DNA of 64,000 bases from Aeromonas veronii (GTDB lineage Bacteria > Pseudomonadota > Gammaproteobacteria > Enterobacterales > Aeromonadaceae). The stretch covers positions 3,587,501-3,651,500 of the forward strand of contig NZ_CP157875.1 in the NCBI RefSeq assembly GCF_040215105.1, read 5' to 3'. Both the position numbers and the translations under genes were made by a program. The notes under the pieces were generated by a model. That model saw nothing but the letters and a program-made list of their open reading frames with translations, made no database searches and was not told the origin of the DNA. This document shows, piece by piece, positions 43,866 to 55,713 of the stretch (positions are counted from its first letter, which is position 1; the number at the start of each line of letters is the position of its first letter).

Positions 43866-46016
43866 ATGAAAGGTACCCCTACCCTGCTGTCACTGGCCGT
43901 GGGGCTCGCGCTCGCGTCCCCGTCACTCCAGGCCGCCGGCTTCAGCTGCCCGGCCGACAGCGCCCTCACCCCCATCCCCGCCATCCAGGGCAGTGGCGAC
44001 AAGAGCCCCCTCATCCCGGACGGCCAGTTTGAAAGCAATCAGAGCGTCTCGGTGAAAGCCGTGGTCAGCGCCCTCGGCGAAAGTCTGAACAAGGGCTTCT
44101 ACCTGCAAGACGTGCAGGGGGATGGAGACCCCCAGACTTCGGATGGCATCTTCGTCTACCTCAACGACAAGAACTTCGCGACCAAGTACCCGGGCATCAA
44201 GCCGGGGGCCGAAGTCTGTCTGGAGGCCAAGGTCGAAGAGTATTACAACCATACCCAGCTCAAGCCCGTCCTCGACGCTAGCACTCCCCGCCTGCAGGTG
44301 CTGGCTCAGGGCACTGTCCCCGCCGCCACGGCGCTGCGGGTGCTGGAGGGGGAAACCCTGGCCCGGGCGCTGGAGCGCCACGAGGGGATGCGGGTGCGCC
44401 TCGATGCGGGCAGTGAGCTCAAAATCAGCCGCAACTTCAGCTACGACTATGCCGCCCGTCGCAACAACCTGGTGCTCTCCCACCTGGCGCCCCTGATGAA
44501 ACCGACCCAGTTGCACGTGGCGGGTAGCGACCAGGCCAAGGCATTGGCCGAGGCCAATGGGGGCAACCGGGTGTTCCTCGAATCGGACTTCAAGGCCGCC
44601 GATGGCAAGCTGCCCTGGCTGCCCGCCTGGGAGCCGGAGCAGGGCTACCTGCGGGTCGGCGATGCCCCGGTCAACCTGGAGGCCCTGGTTGGCTACAGCT
44701 ACAACGAATACCGGCTGATCGTGCCCAAGGATCAGACCATCACGGTCGGGGACCTGCTGCGCACCGACGAGAACGATCGCCAGCGCGCCCCTGCCCGCAC
44801 CGCCGGCACGGATCTGCGGGTCGGCAGCTTCAACGTGCTCAACTACTTCACCAGCCACTCCAGCGTGGGCGGTGCCCTCAACGTGCTGTGCAAGGATCAG
44901 GCGGATGCGGACAGCGCCAAGGGTTGCAACCGCGGCGCCAAGAACCTGGAAGACTTCCAGCAACAGCGCACCAAGATAGTCAACGCCATCACCGAGATGG
45001 ACGCAGATCTGCTCGGCCTGATGGAAATGGAGAACAACGGCTTCGACGAGCACTCCGCCATCAGCGACCTGGTCAAGAGCCTCAACGCCCAGCAGAAAGA
45101 CGCGAGCCAGCACTACGCCTTCGTCAGTTTGCCCAAGGCCCAGCTTGGTCAAGAACGCTACTTCGGCGGCGACGCCATCATGGTGGCCATGCTCTATCGC
45201 CCGGCCAAGCTGACCCCGAGCGGGGACGCCGGCGTGATCCCGCTGCCGGAGCAGCGTTACACCGTCGGTGGCGTCGCCAAGACCGCCGGTCAGCGCGACT
45301 CCCTGGTACAGAGCTTCACCGTGGCGGGCAGCAAGGATCCCCTGACCCTAGTGGTCAACCATCTGAAATCCAAGGGATCGGGCTGCTACGAGAACGGGGA
45401 TGGCAAGACCGAGCCCGCCGACCTGCAAGGCAAGTGCACCGAGTTCCGGGTCAGTGCCGCCAAGGTGCTGGGCGAGGCGGTGAGCAAGCTGCCGGGCCAG
45501 GTGCTGCTGGTGGGGGACTTCAACTCCTACGCCAAGGAAGACCCGATCCGGGTGCTGACCGACTATGCGCCGGCCAGCAGCGATCGCAAGATCCGCTCCG
45601 CCTCCCACACCTTCCTCGGTGAGCAGGCCTATGAGCAGATCGGCCAGGAGGTGGCCAAGAGCTATGGTCTGGTGGATTTGAACGTCAAGTTCAACCAGGA
45701 GAAAGCGATCTCCTACAGCTATGAGGCGGAGCTCGGCACCCTGGACTATGCCCTCGCCAACCCGACGCTGGCCAAGAAGGTGGTAGCCGTTGCCGACTGG
45801 CACATCAACTCCTACGAGAGCAACCTGTTCGAATACGGTCGGGGCTTCACCGGCGACATGGTCAAGTCCGACAACCCGTTCAGCGCCTCGGATCACGATC
45901 CCATCATCGTCGATCTCAAGCTGCAGGAGCCGAGCAAGGACGGCGGTGGCGGTGCCATGGGCGCCCTGCTGCTGGCCCTGTTGCCCCTGGCCTGGCGCCG
46001 CCGACACAGCTCATGA
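43866..46016 (+). CDS. exeM: Extracellular endonuclease, ExeM/NucH family, with GlyGly-CTERM tail
   Basis: A 716-residue secreted or surface nuclease. Signal peptide (TPTLLSLAVGLALASPSLQA), an OB-like/LTD region (residues 30-300), and an endonuclease/exonuclease/phosphatase domain from about residue 315 (DLRVGSFNVLNYFTS, LLGLMEMENNG, VLLVGDFNSYAKEDP, NPFSASDHDPIIVDL). The last 25 residues (DGGGGAMGALLLALLPLAWR then basic residues) form a GlyGly-CTERM signal, recognised by rhombosortase for surface processing of type II-secreted proteins. GGAAA precedes the ATG at 43866; the open frame continues 49 codons upstream without support. Confidence 0.9.
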   Translation: MKGTPTLLSLAVGLALASPSLQAAGFSCPADSALTPIPAIQGSGDKSPLIPDGQFESNQSVSVKAVVSALGESLNKGFYLQDVQGDGDPQTSDGIFVYLNDKNFATKYPGIKPGAEVCLEAKVEEYYNHTQLKPVLDASTPRLQVLAQGTVPAATALRVLEGETLARALERHEGMRVRLDAGSELKISRNFSYDYAARRNNLVLSHLAPLMKPTQLHVAGSDQAKALAEANGGNRVFLESDFKAADGKLPWLPAWEPEQGYLRVGDAPVNLEALVGYSYNEYRLIVPKDQTITVGDLLRTDENDRQRAPARTAGTDLRVGSFNVLNYFTSHSSVGGALNVLCKDQADADSAKGCNRGAKNLEDFQQQRTKIVNAITEMDADLLGLMEMENNGFDEHSAISDLVKSLNAQQKDASQHYAFVSLPKAQLGQERYFGGDAIMVAMLYRPAKLTPSGDAGVIPLPEQRYTVGGVAKTAGQRDSLVQSFTVAGSKDPLTLVVNHLKSKGSGCYENGDGKTEPADLQGKCTEFRVSAAKVLGEAVSKLPGQVLLVGDFNSYAKEDPIRVLTDYAPASSDRKIRSASHTFLGEQAYEQIGQEVAKSYGLVDLNVKFNQEKAISYSYEAELGTLDYALANPTLAKKVVAVADWHINSYESNLFEYGRGFTGDMVKSDNPFSASDHDPIIVDLKLQEPSKDGGGGAMGALLLALLPLAWRRRHSS

Positions 46017-46032
46017 TGTACGCTGCATAACG

Positions 46033-46061
46033 AAAAAAGCCCGCGACAGTCGCGGGCTTTC
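46033..46061 (+). terminator. Terminator of the nuclease gene
   Basis: AAAGCCCGCGAC-AGT-CGCGGGCTTT followed by CTCAT. The A-run upstream would allow minus-strand use too. Confidence 0.75.
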
Positions 46062-46129
46062 TCATGTTGGTCATTTGATTTGTAAATGAAGAGACGGCAA
46101 TCATGAAAATAATAAATGACTGAGAAAAC

Positions 46130-46160
46130 AAAAAGGCCACCGCGATAACGGTGGCCTTGA
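46130..46160 (-). terminator. Terminator of the tRNA-Ala operon
   Basis: AAGGCCACCG-TTATCG-CGGTGGCCTT followed by T-rich sequence on the minus strand, six bases beyond the last tRNA. Confidence 0.85.
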
Positions 46161-46165
46161 GTGTT

Positions 46166-46241
<76 letters not shown>

Positions 46242-46293
46242 GAAACTTCGTCATTCAACAAACGGTTCTGGATACCGTCTGCCTCTTCAATAA

Positions 46294-46369
<76 letters not shown>

Positions 46370-46420
46370 GAAACTTCGTCACTCGACAAACGGTTCTGGA
46401 CGCCGTCTGCCTTTCAATAA

Positions 46421-46496
<76 letters not shown>

Positions 46497-46560
46497 ACAA
46501 AGGTCGGCCTGGGTGATACACACCGCACTGCCCTGAGTACTGCATTGTCAATTTGGAACC

Positions 46561-46636
<76 letters not shown>

Positions 46637-46664
46637 TTGGATTCCAGATTGTTCGAGGAGAATT

Positions 46665-46740
<76 letters not shown>

Positions 46741-46785
46741 AACTCACCTCGGCGCTACCAAAGTTATCTCTGGCAACGGAGGCGC

Positions 46786-46814
46786 ATGATAGGCATCACC
46801 CGCTTTGCTGTCAA
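46786..46814 (-). promoter_or_regulatory. Promoter of the tRNA-Ala operon
   Basis: TTGACA (46809-46814), 17-base spacer, TATCAT (46786-46791), then a GC-rich discriminator (GCGCCTCC), the pattern of stringently controlled stable-RNA promoters. Confidence 0.8.
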
Positions 46815-46930
46815 CCCTAAAATACCACCGGCCGGAGCGTTTAGTCAAAATTCAGGCAGTTCGCTGTTTTTACCGCCAACCTCATCGCTATCTCTCTGTT
46901 TTATGTCACAAATCCGACTGAGGCTCAAAA

Positions 46931-46961
46931 ACAAAGGGCCCCCGTTCGGGAGCCCTTTTGC
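46931..46961 (-). terminator. Rho-independent terminator of gltX
   Basis: AAAGGGCTCCC-GAAC-GGGGGCCCTTT followed by TTTTTG on the minus strand. Confidence 0.85.
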
Positions 46962-46976
46962 GTCATTCACAGAGGC

Positions 46977-48392
46977 TTATTCGGCAGCCATGCGCGCTTC
47001 GATATACGCCAAGGCGCGATCGATACGGGCCAGGACACGCTCCTTGCCCACCAGCGCCATCACGGCGTCGATAGCCGGGGATTGGCCCAGACCGGTGACG
47101 GCAACCCGCAGCGGCATGCCGACCTTGCCCATGCCCTGCCCCAGCTCGGCAGCGGTGGCTTCAATCAGCTCGTGCAGCGCTTCGGTGGTCCAGGTTTCCA
47201 GGGCGGCCAGCTTGCTCTTGGCCAGGGTCAGCGGCTCGGCCGCCACACCGCGCAGGTGCTTCTTGGCGGCGGCTTCGTCGAGTGCTTCGTACTCTTCGAA
47301 CAGGTAGCGGCTCTGGGCGGCCACCTCCACCAGGGTGTTGCAGCGCTCCGCCAGCAGGGTCACTACTTGTGGCAAGGCGGGGCCATTGCGGGTGTCGATG
47401 TTCTGGGCGGCCATGTGCCACTCCAGATACTTGGCGACATGGACCGGATCCTGGGTGCGCATGTAGTGGTTGTTCAGCCACAGCAGCTTGTCGGTGTTGA
47501 AGGCGGAAGCCGACTTGGAGATGGCGTCCAGGCTGAACAGCTTGATCATCTCGTCCAGGCTGAAGATCTCCTGATCGCCGTGGGACCAGCCCAGACGTAC
47601 CAGATAGTTCAGCAGGGCTTCCGGCAGGTAGCCGTCGTCACGGTACTGCATGACGGAGACGGCACCGTGGCGCTTGGAGAGCTTGGCACCGTCGTCACCC
47701 AGGATCATGGAGACGTGGGCGAATTCCGGCACGGGTGCGTTCAGGGCCTTGTAGATGTTGATCTGGCGCGGGGTGTTGTTGATGTGATCTTCGCCACGCA
47801 CCACGTGGGTGATCTCCATGTCCCAGTCGTCCACCACCACGCAGAAGTTGTAGGTGGGGGCACCGTCGGTACGGCGGATGATGAGATCGTCAAGCTCGGT
47901 GTTGGCAAACTCGATGCGGCCGCGCACGTGGTCATCGAACACCACAGAGCCTTCGGTCGGGTTGCGGAAGCGAATGACGTGGGGCGCATCGGCCGGGTGA
48001 TCGTGGGCGTGGTCGCGGCACTTGCCGTCGTAGCGGGGCTTCTCGCCATTGGCCATCTGGCCTTCACGCAGGGCCTCCAGCCGCTCCTTGGAGCAGAAGC
48101 ACTTGTAGGCGCGACCGTCCGCCAGCATCTCGTCGATGAGGCCGTTGTAGCGATCGAAACGCTTGGTCTGGTAGTAGGGGCCCTCATCCCAGTTCAGCTC
48201 CAGCCATTCCATGCCTTCCATGATGGCGTCGATCGCCTCCTGGGTGGAACGTTCCAGATCGGTATCCTCGATACGCAGCACGAACTCACCGCCCTGGCTC
48301 TTTGCAAACAACCAGGAATAGAGTGCGGTACGGGCACCGCCGACATGCAAGAAGCCGGTCGGGCTGGGAGCAAAACGGGTTTTGACTTTCAT
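46977..48392 (-). CDS. gltX: Glutamate-tRNA ligase
   Basis: A 471-residue class I aminoacyl-tRNA synthetase charging tRNA-Glu. It opens with [20 protein letters not shown] (HIGH-like signature) and has the KMSKS-like motif [15 protein letters not shown] near residue 240, with the zinc-binding-type Cys region CFCSKERLE ... CRDHAH. Length equals E. coli GltX (471). The tRNA-Ala cluster lies downstream, as alaW does in E. coli. Confidence 0.96.
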   Translation of the reverse strand: MKVKTRFAPSPTGFLHVGGARTALYSWLFAKSQGGEFVLRIEDTDLERSTQEAIDAIMEGMEWLELNWDEGPYYQTKRFDRYNGLIDEMLADGRAYKCFCSKERLEALREGQMANGEKPRYDGKCRDHAHDHPADAPHVIRFRNPTEGSVVFDDHVRGRIEFANTELDDLIIRRTDGAPTYNFCVVVDDWDMEITHVVRGEDHINNTPRQINIYKALNAPVPEFAHVSMILGDDGAKLSKRHGAVSVMQYRDDGYLPEALLNYLVRLGWSHGDQEIFSLDEMIKLFSLDAISKSASAFNTDKLLWLNNHYMRTQDPVHVAKYLEWHMAAQNIDTRNGPALPQVVTLLAERCNTLVEVAAQSRYLFEEYEALDEAAAKKHLRGVAAEPLTLAKSKLAALETWTTEALHELIEATAAELGQGMGKVGMPLRVAVTGLGQSPAIDAVMALVGKERVLARIDRALAYIEARMAAE

Positions 48393-48641
48393 CTTTAAGC
48401 CTTGTGTGGAGGGCCTTGGGCCAATTCATTAAAAAACCGCCGCATTTTAGCACCGAGACACCCGGATGGGAAAACCATGGCACAACCAGGAGGAAAATAG
48501 GGCCCTGCAGCACAAAGACCACTATTTATGAGTGGGATCTCAGAAGCCGACCTCTTTTTCCGCTTAGCTAGCGAGGAACGCTGGAGAAATCCTCTGTCCT
48601 GCCGATAATTCCAACAACTCAGACCCTACAAGGAACGCAAG

Positions 48642-50744
48642 ATGCAGTTTCGTTCTATTCAGAATCGCATCCTGGTGATGGCGGGGATCGCCATGACCAC
48701 GGCTTTGGTCATCCTGATCCTGCTCAACCAATACTCGGGCAAGCAGACCCAGCAACTGACCATCGCCTCCAGCCGCGCCGCCCTGCAACAGGAAGCCTGG
48801 CAGAAGGTGAGCGCCAACGCCCGCGCCGAGGCTGCCACCATCACCCAGCTGCTGCAGAAGGGGCTCTCCTATACCCAGCAGATGGCCAGCGTCTTCGCCC
48901 AGCAGCAAGGGGGCAAGCTGCCGCTCGATCGCCAGCAGGCCACGGATCTGCTCAAGGCCCAGCTCGCCCTGGAGCCCCAGCTGTACGGCGCCTTCGCCGG
49001 TTTCGAACCGGGCGGCTTCGACGGCCAGGATGCACTCTTCGCCGGTCAGACGGCCCTTGGCAGTGACAGCACCGGCCGCTTCGTCCCCTATTTCTACCGT
49101 GACAAGGACGGCATAGGCACCGATCTGCTGCTCTCCATCGACAAGAGCGACGCGGACGAGTTCGGCAACCCGGCCAACGACTACTACGCCTGCCCGAAAC
49201 GGGAGGGGCGCTCCTGCCTCATCGATCCCTTCAAGGTGGACATCAACGGCCAGCAGGTGCTGGTGAGCACCATCACCACCCCCATCCTGCTGGACGGCCA
49301 GTTCAAGGGGATAGCGGCGCTGGATCTGGCGGTGGACTCCATCAGCCGTCAGGCCCAGTCCCTCAACAGCAACATTTATGACGGCAAGGGGGAGACCCTG
49401 ATCGTCAGTGCCGCCGGCGTCATCACCGGCACCAGCGGTGACGCCAGCCTGCTCGGCAGCCGTGCCGACAAGCTGCTCGGGGATGGCTGGCAGCAGTACC
49501 TCAAGCCCGAGGTGCAGCGCCAGGAGCTCACCGATGCGTTTCGCATCTCGGTGCCCATCATGGTGCCGGGCATGAGCCGCAACTGGGCCATCATCGTCAC
49601 CCTGCCCTACAAGGTGGTGCTGGCGGGGGCCGATGAGCTGGCGGCCAAGCTCGCCGACATGAACCGCGCCGCCATGACCCAGCAACTCATCGGCGCCCTG
49701 CTGGTGCTGGTGCTTGGCCTCGCCACCATGGTGGTGATCGCCCGCAGCATCACGGGCCCCATCCGCCAGATGGTCAGCCTGGTGGATGACATCGCCGACG
49801 GCGAGGGGGATCTCACCAAACGTCTCAATACCCAGTCCCGGGACGAGCTGGGGGCCTTGGCCCGCGGCATCAACCGTTTCATCGACAAGTTGCAGCACCT
49901 GCTCGGGGATGTGCAGAAGACCGCGACCGAGGTACACCGCTACGCCGGTGACACCGATCGCATCGCCGGCCAGACCGACACCAACCTGCAGCATCACCAG
50001 GCGGAGATGGAACAGATGCTGACCGCGGTGCAGGAGATGTCTTACGTGAGCCAGGAGGTGGCCACCCACGCCAACAACACCGCCGACTCGGCCAAGCAGG
50101 CCCAGGGGGCGGCGGATCAGGGCAAGGTGCGCTTCCAGCAGGTGATCCAGTCCATGCACAGGGTCGCCGCCGAATCGGGCAAGGGCGCCGAGGTGGTCGA
50201 GGGGCTGGCCCATGACAGCGAGCAGATCACCAGCATCCTCACCGTCATTCAGGGCATCGCCGATCAGACCAACCTGCTGGCGCTCAACGCCGCCATCGAG
50301 GCGGCCAGGGCGGGCGAGCAGGGCCGCGGCTTCGCCGTGGTGGCCGACGAGGTGCGCAAGCTGGCGGGCAACACCCAGCAGGCGGTGCAGAACACCCAGG
50401 AGCTGATCGAGAAGATCCGCCACAGTTCCACCAATGCGGTGAGCGCCATCCAGCAGAGCCAACAGTTGACCCATCAGGCGGTGAACGAGGCGGATCTGGC
50501 GGAAGCCGCGCTCGACAGCATCTTCCAGGCCATCGCCACCATCAACGACATGACCTACCAGATCGCCTCCGCCGCCGAGGAGCAGAGCTCGGTTTCCGAG
50601 ACCGTCTCCGGCAATCTGTCAAAAACCAACGCACTGGCCAACGACATCGCCCAGGATGCGACCAACACCGCCCAGGCAAGCCAGGCCTTGCGCCAGGCGG
50701 CCGAACGTTTACAGCAATTGCTCGGACAATTCCGTCTCAGTTGA
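48642..50744 (+). CDS. Methyl-accepting chemotaxis protein
   Basis: A 700-residue membrane chemoreceptor. Order: first membrane helix (residues about 12-30), a large periplasmic sensor domain (35-340) of double-Cache type ([23 protein letters not shown]), second membrane helix ([20 protein letters not shown], about 352-372), HAMP domain, then the cytoplasmic signalling domain with the hairpin tip [20 protein letters not shown]. It would control CheA through CheW. The ligand is not readable; a GRSCLID-containing sensor suggests a small organic molecule. Monocistronic. Confidence 0.92.
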   Translation: MQFRSIQNRILVMAGIAMTTALVILILLNQYSGKQTQQLTIASSRAALQQEAWQKVSANARAEAATITQLLQKGLSYTQQMASVFAQQQGGKLPLDRQQATDLLKAQLALEPQLYGAFAGFEPGGFDGQDALFAGQTALGSDSTGRFVPYFYRDKDGIGTDLLLSIDKSDADEFGNPANDYYACPKREGRSCLIDPFKVDINGQQVLVSTITTPILLDGQFKGIAALDLAVDSISRQAQSLNSNIYDGKGETLIVSAAGVITGTSGDASLLGSRADKLLGDGWQQYLKPEVQRQELTDAFRISVPIMVPGMSRNWAIIVTLPYKVVLAGADELAAKLADMNRAAMTQQLIGALLVLVLGLATMVVIARSITGPIRQMVSLVDDIADGEGDLTKRLNTQSRDELGALARGINRFIDKLQHLLGDVQKTATEVHRYAGDTDRIAGQTDTNLQHHQAEMEQMLTAVQEMSYVSQEVATHANNTADSAKQAQGAADQGKVRFQQVIQSMHRVAAESGKGAEVVEGLAHDSEQITSILTVIQGIADQTNLLALNAAIEAARAGEQGRGFAVVADEVRKLAGNTQQAVQNTQELIEKIRHSSTNAVSAIQQSQQLTHQAVNEADLAEAALDSIFQAIATINDMTYQIASAAEEQSSVSETVSGNLSKTNALANDIAQDATNTAQASQALRQAAERLQQLLGQFRLS

Positions 50745-50843
50745 TAATTTTCCTACTCTGGACTCTCCCCCTCGGGGGCGAGTCCGTTTACCATAGGCGG
50801 CATATTTGCCTGATGGCAGGCAATGTAGTGAGAGGTAAATGCC

Positions 50844-51509
50844 GTGCCCACCCCGGACCGTCGCCCACGTGGCCATAACAGACGAGCCCAGCAGCGTCGC
50901 CAAGACGAATCACAAGGAAACCTGCTCCATCGTATCAATGCCGCTACCCTGCCCCTGCGCCAGCGCCTCGGTCAGGGCCTGAGCGGCCTAAAATCCAGCA
51001 AGGAACCCAGCACCAAGTCCTTCAAGCTGGCGAGCCCGCTGCCTCGCAAGCACACCATAGGCCTGCTGGTGCTGATCCCGCTCTGGCTGCTGGTGCTCGC
51101 CTGGGAGCCTGCCCCTGCGGCCCCGACCGCCGCCCCGTCAGGCTCCCTCGCGGTGCCGCTGGCGGTGCCGACCCAGGCCCTGACCGTCGGCAATGGCAGC
51201 ACGGGCAGCGCACCGGTAGCCGCCAAACCGGTGGAAGAGAAGGTTGACGGCACCTGGCTGCAGCACGACGTGCAGGCCGGTGAGACGCTCTACTCCATCT
51301 TCCGCAAGTTCGAACTGCCGGGGGCCGAGCTTAGCCGCCTGATCGCCATCGAGGGGCCGGACAGGCCGCTGACCCGATTGCAGTCCGGCAAGTCGGTGTT
51401 CGTGCTGGTTGATGCCGGCCGCCGCATCCAGCGGGTCGAGGTTCGCTCCTTCGGGCAGGTGAACTACCGCTACGATCGGCAAGGGGAAGGGTTCGCGCTC
51501 AAGGAGTGA
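50844..51509 (+). CDS. OapA-like LysM/opacity-associated family protein
   Basis: A 221-residue membrane-anchored protein. It has a basic N-terminal region, one membrane helix (TIGLLVLIPLWLLVLAW, residues about 72-88), a Pro/Ala-rich linker and a C-terminal LysM-like domain (VQAGETLYSIFRKFELPGAE, GKSVFVLVDAGRRIQ). OapA/YtfB proteins bind glycan and are linked to cell division or surface opacity. GTG start at 50844 after AGAGGT; an ATG at 50839 is out of frame. Confidence 0.8.
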   Translation: MPTPDRRPRGHNRRAQQRRQDESQGNLLHRINAATLPLRQRLGQGLSGLKSSKEPSTKSFKLASPLPRKHTIGLLVLIPLWLLVLAWEPAPAAPTAAPSGSLAVPLAVPTQALTVGNGSTGSAPVAAKPVEEKVDGTWLQHDVQAGETLYSIFRKFELPGAELSRLIAIEGPDRPLTRLQSGKSVFVLVDAGRRIQRVEVRSFGQVNYRYDRQGEGFALKE

Positions 51510-51533
51510 GGCCCGGCCTGACTTTATCAATGC

Positions 51534-51563
51534 AAACGGGAGGCGCCATGCCTCCCGTTTTTC
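51534..51563 (+). terminator. Terminator of the OapA-like gene
   Basis: AAACGGGAGGC-GCCAT-GCCTCCCGTTT followed by TTC. Confidence 0.85.
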
Positions 51564-51634
51564 ATCCCGCCGCCCGAAATACCTCGTTGATGCGTCAATA
51601 CTTTTAGCTTGCTCAAAAAATGAAAAGTGCCAAA

Positions 51635-51662
51635 TTGACAAGGGATCGACCTTACGTACAAT
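51635..51662 (+). promoter_or_regulatory. Promoter of the cold-shock gene
   Basis: TTGACA (51635-51640), 16-base spacer, TACAAT (51657-51662). The predicted transcript has a leader of about 134 bases before the ATG, the long 5' untranslated region typical of cspA-type genes that acts as a temperature-sensing RNA. Confidence 0.7.
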
Positions 51663-51802
51663 CGTTTGTGCTTTAAACAGGGAAGAACTACATCCGGCTG
51701 GAACACATCGACGTAGTCAGTCATGGGTAGGCCCCTGCTTTCCTAAGCAAATGCTGCCCAACAAGGCGTTAGTTTCATTTTGTTATAGATAGGACTTAGC
51801 AC

Positions 51803-52012
51803 ATGTCTGACATTCGCACCGGCCAAGTAAAATGGTTCAACGAAACCAAGGGTTTTGGCTTCATCGAGCAATCCCAGGGACCGGACGTATTCGTTCACTT
51901 CTCCTCCATCCAGAGCACAGGTTTCAAGACCCTGGCTGAAGGTCAAAAAGTCCAGTTCACCGTGACCCAGGGCAAGAAAGGCCCCCAGGCTGAGAACGTC
52001 ACCCTGCTCTAA
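51803..52012 (+). CDS. Cold-shock protein, CspA family
   Basis: A 69-residue single cold-shock domain that binds single-stranded RNA and DNA. RNP1 is KGFGFIEQ and RNP2 is VFVHFSSI, both intact. Acts as an RNA chaperone. Preceded by a long leader and followed by its own terminator. Which Csp paralogue it is, and whether it is cold-inducible, cannot be told from the protein alone. Confidence 0.95.
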   Translation: MSDIRTGQVKWFNETKGFGFIEQSQGPDVFVHFSSIQSTGFKTLAEGQKVQFTVTQGKKGPQAENVTLL

Positions 52013-52030
52013 GCCGCGTCCGTGAACCCG

Positions 52031-52062
52031 TAGGAGGAGCCTTGGCCCCTCCTATTTTTTTG
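52031..52062 (+). terminator. Terminator of the cold-shock gene
   Basis: TAGGAGG-AGCCTTGGC-CCCTCCTA followed by seven T. Confidence 0.8.
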
Positions 52063-52250
52063 CCCGCCGTTTCCCTGCCAGCACGAGCCAGTGCCCCATC
52101 CACCACGCAGATCGTCTTATAGACAGAGATAAGGGCAGCGCTCACCGAACGCTGGAAACGACAAATCATCGCGCCGCGATGTCATTGCTAATGCAAATGG
52201 AGGATGAGGACTTCGAGGAGAGATTGAATTCGAAGAATTCAAAGAGAGAT

Positions 52251-52326
<76 letters not shown>

Positions 52327-52350
52327 AACAGGATGTCGTCTGCACATGAT

Positions 52351-52426
<76 letters not shown>

Positions 52427-52464
52427 AACGGAATATCATTTGCAGCACTTCGATAAGACAACTT

Positions 52465-52540
<76 letters not shown>

Positions 52541-52564
52541 AACAGGATGTCTTCTGCACATGAT

Positions 52565-52640
<76 letters not shown>

Positions 52641-52676
52641 ATCGGAATATCATCTGCAGTACTTCAACAATAAGCT

Positions 52677-52752
<76 letters not shown>

Positions 52753-52785
52753 TACACAGGTTGTCTTGAGGTGTTTGCTGATGAT

Positions 52786-52861
<76 letters not shown>

Positions 52862-52885
52862 ATCGGAACATCATCGGCAAATTTT

Positions 52886-52961
<76 letters not shown>

Positions 52962-53019
52962 AATTACCTTAAAACGGCCGTACAGCATTTGGTTGCTTGC
53001 GCTACTGTACGGGAGCCGA

Positions 53020-53047
53020 ATTATAAGAGCAGTCATTCCAATTGCAA
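53020..53047 (-). promoter_or_regulatory. Promoter of the tRNA-Gly operon
   Basis: TTGCAA (53042-53047), 16-base spacer, TATAAT (53020-53025), with a GC-containing discriminator (TCGGCTCCCG) typical of stable-RNA promoters. Confidence 0.75.
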
Positions 53048-53138
53048 GGGCTTTTTTGCCACCCTGCGGCCGTTCGCTCAAAAGCTGGCCGAACTGCCGA
53101 TTTTAGCAACCGGGCGATGGCAAGCCCTTGCTGCCGGC

Positions 53139-53684
53139 TCAGATTTTGAAGACGTGAGCGCGGTAGAACTGCAGCTCGGCGATGGATTCGCGGATGTCAT
53201 CGAGGGCCTGATGGGAGCCACTTTTCTTGAATTGATCCAGCAGTTCAGGCTGCCAGCGACGCACCAGCTCCTTGATGGTGCTGACATCCACGTTGCGGTA
53301 GTGGAAGAAGGCTTCCAGATCCGCCATGTGCTTGACCATGAAGCGGCGATCCTGGCCGATGCTGTTGCCGCACAGGGGGCTGGTACGCTCGGGCACCCAC
53401 TGGCGGATGAAGTCGAGGGTCTCGGCCACGGCTTTTGCCTCGTCATATTCGCTGTCCTTGACCCGGGCCACCAGACCGCTCTTGGTATGGGTGTTGACGT
53501 TCCAGTCATCCATCTTGCCGAGCTCTTCATCACTCTGGTGGATGGCGATGACCGGCCCTTGCGCCAGCACGTTCAGGTCCTTGTCGGTGACGATGGTGGC
53601 GATCTCCAGTACCACGTTCTGTTCGGGGTCCAGGCCCGTCATCTCCATGTCGATCCATACCAGGTTCTGCGCGCTGACTGTCAT
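53139..53684 (-). CDS. orn: Oligoribonuclease
   Basis: A 181-residue DEDDh 3'-5' exoribonuclease that degrades two- to five-base RNAs and pGpG, the product of cyclic-di-GMP breakdown. The exonuclease motifs are visible: [12 protein letters not shown] (motif I, two acidic residues), [11 protein letters not shown] (motif II) and [11 protein letters not shown] (motif III). The start at 53684 and the length match E. coli Orn. Divergent from rsgA, as in E. coli. Confidence 0.96.
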   Translation of the reverse strand: MTVSAQNLVWIDMEMTGLDPEQNVVLEIATIVTDKDLNVLAQGPVIAIHQSDEELGKMDDWNVNTHTKSGLVARVKDSEYDEAKAVAETLDFIRQWVPERTSPLCGNSIGQDRRFMVKHMADLEAFFHYRNVDVSTIKELVRRWQPELLDQFKKSGSHQALDDIRESIAELQFYRAHVFKI

Positions 53685-53775
53685 GATTGCTCTCTCTATT
53701 GGGAGGAATGGCGGAATTTTGCCAATTTGCATGTATCATACTGGCTTTGGATCTGTTCATAAACCGGCAAACCCC

Positions 53776-54810
53776 GTGGCAAAGAAAGCAAAACTCAATC
53801 TGGGTCAACAAAGGCGCGTCCAGGCCAACCGCGAGCGGCGACTGCAAAAAGAGCACAGCACTGTGGTGGATGACACCCTGTTCGGCCCCGCCATCGAAGG
53901 GGTGGTGATCAGTCGTTTCGGCCAGCACGCAGACGTGGAAGCGAGCGATGGCGCCATTCACCGCAGCAACCTCCGCCGCAGCAGCATCAGCAGCCTGGTG
54001 TGCGGCGACAAGGTGGTCTGGCGTCCCGGCCTCAATGCCGCCACCGCCGGCGTCATCGAGGCGGTGCATCCGCGCCACTCGGTGTTGACCCGGCCGGACT
54101 TCTACGACGGGGTCAAACCCATCGCCGCCAACATCGACCAGATCATCATCGTCTCGGCGGTGATGCCGGAGTTCTCCACCAACATCGTCGACCGCTACCT
54201 GGTGGCGGCGGAAGACGTGGAGATCGCTCCCCTCATCGTGCTGAACAAGGTGGACATGCTCGATACCGCCGCTCGCGAGCGCATCGAGGAGCAACTCACC
54301 ACCTATCGCAAGCTCGGCTATCCGGTGCTGCTGGTGAGCTGCGAGAGTGGTGAGGGGCTCGAAGAGCTCAAGGCGGCCCTGACCGACAAGATCAGCATCT
54401 TCGTCGGCCAGTCCGGGGTCGGCAAGTCGTCCCTCACCAACGCCCTGATGCCGGGGCTGGACGTGCTCACCGGCGAGATCTCGGAAAACTCCGGCCTCGG
54501 CCAGCACACCACCACCACGGCGCGGCTCTACCACTTCCCGAGCGGTGGCGATCTCATCGACTCCCCGGGGATCCGCGAGTTCGCGCTCTGGCATCTGGAG
54601 GCGGATCGCATCACCTGGTGCTTCGTCGAGTTTCGCGACTACCTGGGTGGTTGCAAGTTCCGCGATTGTACCCACAAGGATGACCCCGGCTGCGCCCTGC
54701 GCACGGCGGTCGAGCGCGGCGACATCAGCGCCGATCGCTTCCACAACTATCACCGCATCCTGGAAACCATGCAGGAAGCCCGCCACGGTCGGCAACAAGC
54801 CCGGCTGTGA
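53776..54810 (+). CDS. rsgA: Small ribosomal subunit biogenesis GTPase RsgA
   Basis: A 344-residue circularly permuted GTPase acting late in 30S subunit maturation. It has a basic N-terminal tail, an OB domain ([20 protein letters not shown]), the permuted G motifs with [10 protein letters not shown] (G4) before [10 protein letters not shown] (G1), and a C-terminal zinc site ([14 protein letters not shown]). The GTG start at 53776 aligns with the E. coli protein; the open frame extends 150 codons upstream opposite orn and is spurious. It is followed by psd, the usual order. Confidence 0.94.
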   Translation: MAKKAKLNLGQQRRVQANRERRLQKEHSTVVDDTLFGPAIEGVVISRFGQHADVEASDGAIHRSNLRRSSISSLVCGDKVVWRPGLNAATAGVIEAVHPRHSVLTRPDFYDGVKPIAANIDQIIIVSAVMPEFSTNIVDRYLVAAEDVEIAPLIVLNKVDMLDTAARERIEEQLTTYRKLGYPVLLVSCESGEGLEELKAALTDKISIFVGQSGVGKSSLTNALMPGLDVLTGEISENSGLGQHTTTTARLYHFPSGGDLIDSPGIREFALWHLEADRITWCFVEFRDYLGGCKFRDCTHKDDPGCALRTAVERGDISADRFHNYHRILETMQEARHGRQQARL

Positions 54811-54831
54811 CCCATTCAACTCATTCCTTAG

Positions 54832-55713
54832 ATGAAGATCATGAGCATCACTGACAACCTGAAAATTGCCGGTCAATACTGCCTGCCGAAACACGCCCTC
54901 TCCCGCCTGGTGGGCAAGCTCGCGGCTGCCGAAGCCGGCAACCTCACCACCAAGGTGATCGAGGCCTTTATCAAGCAGTACCAGGTCAACATGAGCGAGG
55001 CCCTGCACGAAGATCCGGCTCACTATGCCAGCTTCAACGCCTTCTTCACCCGTGAGCTCAAGCCCGGTATTCGTCCCGTGGTAGACGATGCCATGACCCT
55101 GGCCCTGCCGGTGGACGGCACCGTCAGCCAGCTCGGCCCCATCCATCAGGGCCGCATCATCCAGGCCAAGGGCCACGACTACAGTACCCGCGAGCTGCTG
55201 GGGGGTTATGAGGATCTGGTGGCGCCGTTCAAGGATGGGGATTTTGCCACCATCTACCTGGCCCCCAAGGATTATCACCGCATCCACATGCCGCTGGACG
55301 GCGTGCTGGAGAGCATGGTGTTCGTGCCGGGGGATCTCTTCTCCGTCAACCCGCTCACCGCCGAAAACGTGCCGAACCTGTTCGCCCGCAACGAGCGGGT
55401 AGTCGCCACCTTCCGCACCCCTCACGGCCCCATGGCCCTGGTGCTGGTCGGCGCCACCATCGTCGCCAGCATCGAAACCATCTGGGCTGGCAACATAGCG
55501 CCGACCAAGCAGAAGGAAGTGGTGCGCTGGGACTATCGCGGCGATGAGGCCATCACCTTGCAAAAAGGCGCCGAGATGGGCCTGTTCAAGCTCGGCAGCA
55601 CCGTCGTCTGCCTGTTTGGCCCCGGCATGCTGGCAGGCTTCGAGCCTCATCTGGCCAACGGCGTGACGACCCGCATGGGACAACCCTTCGCCAAGCTGGC
55701 ATCTGCAGAATGA
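54832..55713 (+). CDS. psd: Phosphatidylserine decarboxylase proenzyme
   Basis: A 293-residue inner-membrane proenzyme producing phosphatidylethanolamine. The self-cleavage site LGST, which yields the pyruvoyl-bearing alpha subunit, occurs in [16 protein letters not shown] near the C-terminus. [15 protein letters not shown] and [11 protein letters not shown] are family motifs. Two starts are possible, 54832 and 54841 ([10 protein letters not shown]), neither with a strong ribosome site. First of four tightly packed genes. Confidence 0.94.
   Translation: MKIMSITDNLKIAGQYCLPKHALSRLVGKLAAAEAGNLTTKVIEAFIKQYQVNMSEALHEDPAHYASFNAFFTRELKPGIRPVVDDAMTLALPVDGTVSQLGPIHQGRIIQAKGHDYSTRELLGGYEDLVAPFKDGDFATIYLAPKDYHRIHMPLDGVLESMVFVPGDLFSVNPLTAENVPNLFARNERVVATFRTPHGPMALVLVGATIVASIETIWAGNIAPTKQKEVVRWDYRGDEAITLQKGAEMGLFKLGSTVVCLFGPGMLAGFEPHLANGVTTRMGQPFAKLASAE

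Noticed and set aside
53326..53775. A 150-codon upstream extension of rsgA
   Set aside because: It lies opposite orn and has no RsgA-like sequence; the GTG at 53776 aligns with the family start.
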